Part shown: positions 9,641 through 19,072 of the stretch, piece by piece
How the letters are laid out: each line of letters opens with the position of its first letter
Numbering within the stretch: the first letter of the stretch is position 1
Assembly (NCBI GenBank): GCA_019649035.1
Contig: BMAT01001406.1
Span: forward strand, 393,619 to 423,437
DNA length: 29,819 bases
Reading direction: 5' to 3'
DNA from: Elysia marginata
Taxonomy: Eukaryota > Mollusca > Gastropoda > Plakobranchidae
Notes under the pieces: model-generated
The model's input: only the letters and a program-made list of their open reading frames with translations
What the model was told of the DNA's origin: nothing
The model's database searches: none
Program-made: the position numbers and the translations under genes

Positions 9641-10622
9641 CCTTGATTTTTTTTGCAATAGTTTTCTCAAAAGTGTACAACTTTTTATTAAACAATTTTT
9701 AAACCCCCTGCAATTGAGGTGATTTTTAAAATTACTTTTTTAACTGATCCATGTTCAAAATTTATAGGTGCCTAATGGAGCATACAAAACATTTGTGTTT
9801 CAAAATCATAAATGAAATTTGCCGAAAATGTAGCCAACTTGCTGCGACAGCTAAATGTAAAAAAAAAACATTATAAATAACCTTACTTGTGTGAAAATCG
9901 TCATCGAGACATTCTTATTGTTTTTTTTTTAAATTAAGCTTTAGAAGACAGTGACTGTATTTCTAAATATGAAGTGCAACACAGGAATTTCTACTGTAAA
10001 AGACGGTTTAGTTTAACATATTTATAAAGAAAACAAAACTGTTTTTGACTGCCATCATTGTTCTCATTAATTTTTTAGCTCAGCAAAGGTTGCATATGGC
10101 AGCCAGTTTCTGATGAAAACACGGCTTGTCGCACTCCAAGCTCCCAGCCTGAACAATCGACAACAAAGCAAAACATATCAAACATTCGTCTGAGTACAAA
10201 TCAGAGACAGATAGAGTACAGCCACAGCTATTAGACAAGGCACTAGCTACTCCTACTCCTCTATTTTCTCACCTTTTTTTCTATTTCAATGCGCTTTCCC
10301 CTTCCCCCTCTCCCCCATTACTCTGTTAATGGAAGACGTTGGCCCAACATAAATTAAAATATTTTCGATACAAAATCATTACAAATTTTATGTTACTTTC
10401 TTTACCTTTTCCCCGGCTTTTAATGGTTTTTTTATTTTTGGTTTTTGTTGTGACCTTTATTTAGTCATTTTGCAGATGCACAAGCAAACTAGGCCATATC
10501 TTCAGGGTGAGAAAAATTATGAGGACTTTATACTTATTGATTTATAATGGCTTTTATGCAAAATTTTCGGAAACACTTTTGGAAAATGATTTTTAAAAAA
10601 AATAAACAATAAAAAATAATAA
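9641..10622. other. Intergenic, AT-rich, nothing recognised
   Basis: Poly-A and poly-T runs and a C-rich pyrimidine tract near 10285-10320. No open frame, RNA gene or repeat family that I can name. Confidence 0.5.
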
Positions 10623-10623
10623 T

Positions 10624-10870
10624 CCATTTCGGGAAATTTGTCTTCGTTACTCAGCTTAACTGTGTCAGCAGATAGCAGCGCCACTGATGCCCCAGCAGAC
10701 CAGTACATTTGAAGCCTGTTGCTGGGTACCGATTTTCCAAGTGGGTAGACTGGGGAAAGTTAGGGTAAATTGCTTTCCCAAGGCAATTGCAACAAGGCAT
10801 GGTCGGGAAGCAAACTCGTGACCTTCAGATCTCGAGTCCCACGCGCTAACCACTCTGCCACGCTGCCCCT
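10624..10870 (-). repeat. tRNA-derived SINE, family S1, copy 1
   Basis: The minus strand begins GGGGCAGCGTGGCAGAGTGG then TTAGCGCG (A-box) and carries a B-box-like GGTCACGAGTTTGCTTCC. It ends near GAGTAACGAAGACAAATTTC. The copy at 17735-17930 shares TGTACTGGTCTGCTGG-type and GGGTAAATTGCTTTC blocks (reading plus). The middle part (ACTGGGGAAAGTTAGGGTAA) resembles a domain common in marine invertebrate SINEs. This copy keeps about 65 bp that copy 2 lacks. Confidence 0.8.
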
Positions 10871-11110
10871 AAGCGATTGCCCGAGCGTACGGACCAGTGG
10901 CCGCCCTTGAAACCCTCCGACAAAATGGCGGCTTACTCGAATTCTGTACCCGCTCCTCACACTTCGGGGGAAATGGCAGGTTTACTCTGCTGCTAAATGT
11001 TTCATCTGTTACATAGGGTGAATGGAAAATTGCGAGAGCTCGCGCTATGCAATGGGCCTCATCTCAGATGGTCATTTTTCTTTACCAATAAAGCTTTATG
11101 TAACCTTATG
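10871..11110. repeat. GC-richer block next to SINE, possible retroelement fragment
   Basis: Adjacent to the SINE head. It ends in CCAATAAAGCTTTATGTAAC then CTTATGTAA, which looks like a polyadenylated retroelement tail on the plus strand. No coding sequence was recognised. Confidence 0.3.
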
Positions 11111-11410
11111 TAATATGTAGACTATCCCAGATGGTCGTTAGCTTTGCCAGATGGCTTTGCCTCTTGTGTACAGGTTGGCTCGTCATCACTGTTTGAAAGC
11201 AAGCGCACTTGATCAATCCATGCTTCAGTTGGCAATTTTTTTTGTAATCCAGTTTGACGTATTAGACTACACAGCATTGTTGGCCACTCCCCATAAATCT
11301 TACCTTGTACATGTATTTTATGTATAAAAGTTCCATTTAAATTTTAAGTGAGGCAAACGTGTTTATTTTTCTGGGGGCCCCTTTCCATATAGGTGTTAAA
11401 TCTACTATGT

Positions 11411-11605
11411 ACTGCTACTACTACTACTACTACNNNNNNNNNNNNNNNNNNNNNNNNNNNNNNNNNNNNNNNNNNNNNNNNNNNNNNNNNNNNNNNNNNN
11501 NNNNNNNNNNNNNNNNNNNNNNNNNNNNNNNNNNNNNNNNNNNNNNNNCTACTACTACTATTACTACTAGTACAGCTGCTGCTGCTGTTACTGTTGCTGC
11601 TACTG

Positions 11606-11687
<82 letters not shown>
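11411..11687. repeat. (CTA/CTG)n trinucleotide repeat containing an assembly gap
   Basis: ACT/CTA repeats flank a block of N at 11434-11548 (115 N), then pass through interrupted GCT/ACT units and a clean CTA tract to 11687. The open frames reported through it are repeat translations, not genes. The true length is unknown because of the gap. Confidence 0.95.
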
Positions 11688-11879
11688 GATTTGACCAAGT
11701 ATGTAGATAAGGACAAAACTGTTGAGAGGCATGTAGTATGTTTTGACTTTAAAATGGTGTTCACCAGTACCACTGTCCCTTACTGTATGCCTACACGGAC
11801 GACATGGAAGATAATGGGTAATGGAATCACAGGTAAGATTTTTAAATGAGTGTGCAATTTTTATGTTTTTTTTTTCAAA

Positions 11880-12060
11880 TCAGATTGCAAAGAGTGATTG
11901 TGAAAGGCAAAATATCTTCGGACAGGACAGTTGTGATAGGTTGTGTTCCTAAGGAGAGTGTTTTGGGTCCTTTGTTTTTTATTTCAAACAGTGGTGATTT
12001 ATCAAAAGAATGTTTAAAGCATCAGATGGAAGCTTTTTATGTTGATACTAAAATTAACTG
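11880..12060 (+). pseudogene. Decayed LINE reverse-transcriptase fragment (Jockey/CR1-like)
   Basis: In one frame, R-L-Q-R-V-I-V-K-G-K-I-S-S-D is followed after a short gap by G-C-V-P-K-E-S-V-L-G-P-L-F-F-I. This corresponds to the RT stretch R-x-Q-R-V-x-x-x-G-x-x-S-x-x...G-V-P-Q-G-S-V-L-G-P-L-L-F. The downstream catalytic (F/Y)ADD position is ruined: it reads FYVDT. The fragment ends where a SINE begins. It is too short to name the clade, and it is not functional. Confidence 0.75.
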
Positions 12061-12074
12061 TCCGTCCACTGATT

Positions 12075-12260
12075 CTCAACCGGCTCAATGGCCCTAGCGG
12101 TAAGATACTCGGTCAGAGATTGGGAGGTGCGTGTTTCGATACCCGGCCGAGTCAAACCAAGGACATTAAAATTACTACTATTTTGAGGCTACCTAGCATC
12201 CTAAAAAGAGTATCAAACTTCTGGATACTCCATTGGTACATCGCGCTTTTAAAATTAAAG
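12075..12260 (+). repeat. tRNA-derived SINE, family S2
   Basis: A-box-like TGGCCCTAGCGGTAAG and B-box-like GTGTTTCGATACCC are spaced as in tRNA, then CGAGTCAAACCAAGGACATT and AAAATTACTACT. The post-B-box phrase is of a type seen in molluscan SINEs (from memory, not searched). It is inserted beside, or in, the preceding RT fragment. Confidence 0.7.
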
Positions 12261-12509
12261 AAACCACAAATCGTAAAATTTACTACACGGCTTTATTCTT
12301 GATTAAAATATAACAGTTAGTGCAGTTGGCCGTCCTTCGTCGTATACATGTGAGTGCGACTGGAAGAAGCGGATATAGAAATATTTATGTATCTAAGCTA
12401 ATACATTTTACATCTTTGATATTTTCATGCGGGGAGATCACTCTTGAAGCATTATCAAATGGGCATGATGTTTGTTGATGTTGTGCAACCGGAGCAGCTA
12501 GTGAAATAC

Positions 12510-12930
12510 TATCTAAAGATCTAATCTAGATTCTAGATTAGATTGTCGGCTCTTAGTTTGGTTTCTGGTAAGCAGATCTTAGGAGAGATAGATCTAGATC
12601 CAGAAAATGACTGGGTCACCATGGGTGATAGATCGAGACTACTAGTGGCAGTAGTGCAGTCTGCAGACAGAAAGTCGTAGTTCTCATCTAGATATACATC
12701 TATATCTATTCTAGTATTAACCATGTTGTTGGGCGTGATTGAAAAACACTTTTCATGAATTCACCAATTGCGCAGGACAATCCATGGATTGTTCCGATTC
12801 ACAGATCGTGCCCAGCATTTATATCGGCGCCCATGGTGATATATCTCAAGCCTTGTTCAGCGTAGAATAGACGGTCGTAGACCTAGTCAGACTCAGTAAT
12901 CATAGATCTAGATTTTTCTAGATCTTAGAC
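12510..12930. repeat. Cluster of TCTAGA-based palindromes
   Basis: A 25-bp palindrome at 12519-12543 (centred on 12531), then AGATAGATCTAGATCC near 12587. A 16-bp perfect palindrome ACAATCCATGGATTGT lies at 12777-12792. A hairpin AGATCTAGA-TTTT-TCTAGATCT lies at 12904-12925. A similar island, with the palindrome ATATTGAATTCAATAT, sits at 7147-7179. Function unknown. Confidence 0.7.
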
Positions 12931-13502
12931 GACCTTATGGCATAAGTTATGGCAGTCTTTAGCTAGTTCTGCGTTCTGCCGATACTTTGTCAGGTCAATT
13001 AAAATAGGCCTAAATGGATATTAATACCCTCATTTTGTCAAACTTAAAGAATGATTTTTAGAATGCAGCAGTTAAAGTGGTCAATATCGATATATTTCTA
13101 TCCACCCGGCAAAGTTTTGATGGACAACAGTTGTTCAAGAGTACCCAAGGAGAAAGAGAGAGAAAAGGAGGAGGGGGAGGTTAATTTTTATTGTTCGTTA
13201 AAACTAAGGGTTTACATGAGCATGCCATAGGTGCCTACTTTCAGATTTTTAATACACTTGTTGTCTTGTAAAAGAAAATTAAAAAAAAAATGTTTAATTT
13301 TGTCATGTTGTTGTAAAGTATAAATCTCTTTTCTAGAATTTTTTTGTATCTGACAGTTAAAAAAAAACGAACTTAACTTTTTGATTTTCCCCACTTGTGA
13401 GCAATGCCCTATAACAAGAGCTTTTTTTTTATAAAATGTTCTCTTTACCCGAAAAACCTTGTTGACTGTTATTGTTCTTGATTATTTTTTATTTATTTTA
13501 CA
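12931..13502. other. Region upstream of LSG1; probable promoter and 5' UTR intron
   Basis: AT-rich with a purine-rich tract at about 13150-13180. The sequence before position 13503 (TTTTTTATTTATTTTACAG) looks like a 3' splice site, so LSG1 may have an untranslated upstream exon. I could not place it with confidence; a GTAAGC donor at 12568 is one candidate. No TATA box is assigned. Confidence 0.35.
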
Positions 13503-13524
13503 GTTTACTAGGTATACAGACACC

Positions 13525-13626
13525 ATGGGACGCCGCAAAGGACAAATAGCCATGATGGGTAACAGTTTGTTGGTGAGGGACAAGCACAAAAGACAAGGGC
13601 ATAGAGGAAACAAAGAGGATTCATTT
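13525..13626 (+). CDS. LSG1: LSG1 exon 1 (coding part)
   Basis: 34 codons, beginning MGRRKGQIAMMGNSLLVRD and ending KEDSF, phase 0, with a GTGAGC donor. A basic N-terminus starting MGRR is shared with the human protein. A possible 3' splice site at 13501-13503 places 21 nt of 5' UTR in this exon. Confidence 0.93.
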
Positions 13627-16600
13627 GTGAGCAATTTTATATCACATTGTGGAAAAAAATGTATGGCTGTATCTGTTATCATATTTTTTTTTTGTTTTTG
13701 TTCGCTGATCTTCTTGAATCAAAACTAAGGAAGCCAGGCTATATATTATGTTAAGAATTATTGTTACTTCTTATTCTTAAGTCTCTTGGGCAATGGCTCT
13801 TGCTGCTCCAGTTAGTAAGTCACCATTAAGCAAATGAAATAGAAAGGCTTACTAAAGGCCTTGCATGGAGCTTCCCCTTAATTACAGTAGTGGTGAAATT
13901 GTAAAAATTATTTTTGCTTTGAGTGGTAAGGCGATGACCGTTAAAGTTACTACTATTTTTAAGGAGTTCTGGAACCTTTGTTGTTGACTGAACAATATTT
14001 GTTTTATGGGAGACTTTTATGTTTGAAGAATACATATGGGAAATGAACTTGATCAGCCTAAAACAGGATTGACTATTTTTGTCTGGTTTATAGAGATTTA
14101 ATACAAGATTTGTGTTTTGTCAAAGTTCTTAACTTTTATTACTAATGCAAAAGATTTTGGGGGGGATTTTCTCAAAACGCATTTTTACTAATGAATTGGG
14201 TCAGGAGGAAGAGGATTTTTCATGATCTCTATACAAATCTTTTGGTACTTGGCAAGACAGTTAATGATATATGGCTACATCAACAGAAGCCATTAGTTTT
14301 ATAATGAAAGTTAAAGGTTTGAGCATCCTGTAAGCATTATTTATTTTTACTGAAAATGAAGGAATTTTTCGTTTTGCCCAACACAAAACCACAAAAAATA
14401 CTGTGAGGATTGATATTATTAATTTATCTAAAAAAAACTCTGTAAGCAGTAAGTAGTGACTATAGTATATGCACACAAAAATTCAATGAGTTTATCAAAT
14501 GGTTGAGGAGAAAATTTGTTCTAATTCAATGCAATTTTTGGACAAGAACCCCTAAAATTACCCTCAAATTACCCAAATGTGACAAATTATTTAAAAAAAA
14601 CTTCACAAAATGCCTAGGTTGACTTAGTTTGATCTAACACAACCAAAATTAAGTTTTGGTCATAAATTAACATAAAATGTATCCTTAGCCGCAGACCAAT
14701 TAGGATTTTCATATGCTCCTGGATGTGTGAAGTACAACTTATCTTGGTAGCACAAGCTGCTTGTATCCGTGTATCAAACAATCTTGAAATCCAAAACAAC
14801 AACTTCATCCAACATTGTCCCTTCTCCCGTTCCGACCAGCTTCACACAACAGACTTGGACGATGGCACCTCGTACAATCGCATCAACTTCCAGTCTGTGA
14901 CGGAGCAGAGTAATCTGGAAGATTTTCTCACCACAGCAGAAATGGCTGGTAAAGATTTCACAGCAGGCAAGTGATGGTAAAATAAGCTCCCACATTTTTA
15001 CGTTTTTAAACTCCATATGCCAGAGGTATAATATCCCCTCTGCTGGTTTTAATATTAAAAAAAAAACCCACAAGAAAGTAAACATTTCAAATGCTATATG
15101 ATTTCATTTTGTATATGTCTGACTGTATTAATTTTATGCATTGAAATTTCAGATCATTGTAGTTTTGTCACTAAAAACTCATTTGTCTTGCATTCTGTCC
15201 AAATGAGCCGTATAAACAATTTCCATACCTAGTTAATGTTCAAATATCATTTTTTAGGTGTTTAATTTTAATTTGGTATGGTTGCTAAGGCCTCAATGCC
15301 TTTATAGTCGTCTTAACTTTAAATGTTGTTTTCTCTCCTTTCTGAAATTTTGTAAGTCCTAACACTGCCGACTTCAAATGGCTATAATTTCATACAGAAG
15401 CATGAGAGATCTTTTCTGTTTGTTGTATTTGAAAGTAGAGAAAATGAGCTTTTCTGTGATATGACTATCTTAAAATTTCGACCTAAGACTCATTTGGAAT
15501 GGTTGCAAGACATTTGGTTAGTTTTTACCTGTGAATTTTAGTTATTCTAAAAACATCAGATTTTTGACTGTATACATTAAATTTTGCTATTATAGAAAGA
15601 CAAAACATACAGATTGTTATGAACCCGGGTCAAGGAAAGAGACTCACTGAAGCTGACATGAGAGAAATATCACAAGCTCAAAACACCCACAAAGCCTTGT
15701 TACAGATTCCTAGAAGGTGAGCTTTCGGTTAAAAAAACAAACAAAATTTTATCAGAGCTTAGAGTTATAGGATATTCAATTGATTTGTGGTTTATATGTG
15801 TGTGTTCCTTTGCACTTGTTATTCAAGTGTCTATGGGTACCTATGTCAAGTAAATATATTCTAAATTGGGAACATAGACTTTTGAAGTTATTTAGACCCA
15901 AGTCCAACCTTCTGGGTTTAAGTAAGTGTTAGGAAATAAAGAATCTTATCACCAAATTGATAAAAGCAATGCATTCTTTTGATTTTCATTGAAATAGGAT
16001 TATAGTAAACTTTTAATTGATCTAGTTGTGGCATGGTGGAAGTTGGTTTGATACTGCCTCATTTAATTATTTTTAATTAATTCATTGTAAATAAGAATGG
16101 ATTAATTCAATTTAATAGAATTGGAAACTGTGTCAAACCAACTTCGACCTTGTGGTCATTTGATCAGTAAAACTTGTAATGAGATTTAGAGGATGAGCAG
16201 CTGAAGTCAGCAAGAATCTCTGTCGCTATTAATGAAATTGATTGACTGAAAGCAATCAATCTTACTCTTAAGTCCAGCTCGAACCCTCAAACCTAGCACC
16301 CTTCCCCCCTCCCTTTTTTCTCATTGCCTCTATCTCTCTAATCCTCTCCTTTTGTTATATCTCTACCCTTTGTACCATGTTCAACCCTAGAATAGAATAG
16401 CGATCTAACAACTAACAAAGTCACCATAGCACGAGACCGAGCTTAAAATTTTTTGGTCCTGTGGTGACGCTGGACAGTCCCATACGGACTGGGAATGGGG
16501 AAGTGCTTCTCGCGACTCTGGAGCGGAGGGTTTAGTAATGCTCTAATAAACTAATGACTTTACTTCAAGCATGCCTATCTTTTAATAACTTAAAATTAGT

Positions 16601-19040
16601 CAAAGATTTCTAACCTCACATGAGCTTTAAGCTGCAGATATTACTTATTTTTCAACTTATCGTACCGTATAGCATGAACTTAAAAAAATTTTATCTAATC
16701 ATCTAATCAAACCGGGTCACAAAAAGAATAGAAAGCACAGGGAAAAAAAAAAGAAATTGATTGACTGATTAATTTCAAGTTTTTTTCCCCTTAGATTATT
16801 AACAGCCAATGCTACTAATAGATTAATCATATATATATATTCCAATTTATTGAATGAAAGAGATCCATTTCTCAAAATTTTTCTTCTCATGTAGACCCAA
16901 TTGGGATGAAACCACCACAAAGGAAAATCTTCTCTTGATGGAACGCGACTCTTTCACAGACTGGAGGAGGCAGTTGAAGATGTAGGTTTCAAAGCTGTTT
17001 TCATTTCAGAGGGCCAACTATATGAAAATCCAAATTATTTTTCCTGATGTTACTTAAATAAAGAAGGAATAAAACGGAACTGTTTATCACTTATCCACAC
17101 TTGGACCCTAGTCTCTTCCTTCACCAAAGCTTTTTTTTTTGCTTTTTTTCCCCCCATTTTTTCTTCTTCTTTTTTTTTTCTTTAAACTGTATTAATCCCT
17201 TTTGGGAGATTTGTTTTATTTGCCTGGATTTTTTGTATCCCAATAAGCATAATTTTCACTGATATTCCTTCAAAACTGGTCTTGCTTTGTTTTCCTTTTC
17301 AGATTTCATCCATCTCTCTGCTTTTCCTCATCTTTCTTTTATCATATATATTTTCGCCTATTCCATTTGCTTGTTTGTTTTGCTCTTTCGCTATGCCTAT
17401 TTTCATGATCACCCTAATGCTTTGTCTAAATTTCCTTCCATCAATCTGACTTCTCTGTCTCTCTCTCTCTCTGTGTCCTCCTACCCCCACCCCCCTAGTC
17501 CTCCTTTACTTTTTTTTGGTCATGAGACATTTTTATTGATACAGGCTAGAAGAGAAGGACCACATTCAGCTGACGCCATATGAGAAAAACCTGGACTTTT
17601 GGAGACAGCTGTGGCGAGTGATTGAGCGGAGGTTGGTGCTTAATTTTGTTCTCACTGATTCAATCAAAGTCAGCAATGAAGATTATTGTTATGATTATTA
17701 TTATTATTATTTTTTATTACACTTATTATTCTCTTTAGGAAAATATGGTCTTGTTACTCAGCTTAAATGTGTGGCGACAAGAGCAGCGCCACAAATACCC
17801 CAGCAGACCAGTACATTTAGGGTAAATTGCTTTCGCAAGGCAATTAATTGCAACATGGTATGGTCGCTAATTGAACCTGCGACTGCTAGATCACGAATCT
17901 GATGCGCTATCCACACTGCCACGCTGCCTTTGCCACTATAATTAATGTAAAAATATATACAATGTGATATATTTGTAAATTTATATAATGCAAAGTTTGT
18001 GGTTTGCTCTAAAGCACAGGAGAACAATAGCAATAAACAAGGCTTGGTTTTTTTATGTAACTGTTGAAAACTCCCCCCCCCCTTTTTTTTTTGTCTGACA
18101 AAGTCCTTAAGTCAATAGCTCACTAATACTTTTGTCGTTCATGCCCTCAGAGCTGCACATGTTCCTTTTGCCCCTGTTAAGAACCTTCATTGTGTTGCTG
18201 TACAACCATATATATGGGCACTATTTGTGGAAGCTCTTTGGTGGGGGCAAAGACACCCCCCAACCCCACCTCTTCTACCTCAAAGGCATAGAGTCTAAGA
18301 CATGATAAAACATTTGTAATAGATTTTAAAAAAATAGAAAGCTTAAACAGAAAGTAATCTATATTTAAAACAGCATAGGAATGGAAAAGTTTTTATGTGA
18401 ATTTAAAAGTTTCAAAGAAAATGTTTTTTTTTATATCTCTACCAATTTCTGTCTCCAGCGATGTGGTTGTACAGATTGTTGATGCGAGAAATCCGTTATT
18501 GTTCCGTTGTGAGGACTTGGAGACCTACGTCAAGCAAGTGGATCCCAGGAAATCTGTCATGCTTCTGATCAACAAGGCAGACTATCTCACCAAACATCAA
18601 AGGTTGGCATCGCTAAATGTTTTCATTGCTGACCATGGTAACAAAATAAATGCAAGTTTTTACAAATTTTATATTTATTCTTTTATATTTTTATCGCAAA
18701 ACGTTTTATACCAAATTCCTAGCTGCAAATTTTTACATCGGATACATAACTGTAAACAGAAACAGTAAATTATATGTTATTATATATTATATAAGTATAC
18801 ACAGATTTTGATATTTTCCTTACATAATTATTTTATTTTCTGCCTGTTTGAAAACCTTATACAATTTTTGAAAGAATAGTAAGAGTTTGAATGAAAAGAT
18901 GAGAGGTTTGTTAACAGTATAGACACATTATTGCCAATGACCAGTTTTTGAAGCTGAATATGCCCATTTGTTGTTATTTCTAAATTAATTATGACCACGT
19001 CTGTAAAACAAATTTCTTGAAAAAAGATCAATAAGATATT

Positions 19041-19072
<32 letters not shown>

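Noticed and set aside
11359-11732. Long open frames with poly-Leu, poly-Thr or poly-Val
   Set aside because: They are translations of the trinucleotide repeat and the N gap.
12540-12567. Upstream 5' UTR exon of LSG1 ending at the GTAAGC at 12568
   Set aside because: The donor is good but it sits inside the palindrome island, and no start signal or conservation can be judged. Mentioned only as a candidate.
13905-13960. Another SINE S2 copy
   Set aside because: GAGTGGTAAGGCG and TTAAAGTTACTACTATTTT resemble S2, but there is no B-box and the match is short, so it may be chance or a much-decayed fragment.
14967-14985. GT donors just after LSG1 exon 2
   Set aside because: GTGATG gives the wrong frame into exon 3, and GTAAAA would include an in-frame TGA. 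The GC donor fits both frame and homology.
15180-15516. CATTTG as a definite 6-bp target duplication of MITE M1 copy B
   Set aside because: The same word occurs inside the terminal repeats, and copy C shows inverted rather than direct flanks (AATATG/CATATT), so the duplication is not established.
17287-17583. 98-codon hydrophobic open frame
   Set aside because: It is pyrimidine-rich intron sequence running into LSG1 exon 5 in the wrong frame.
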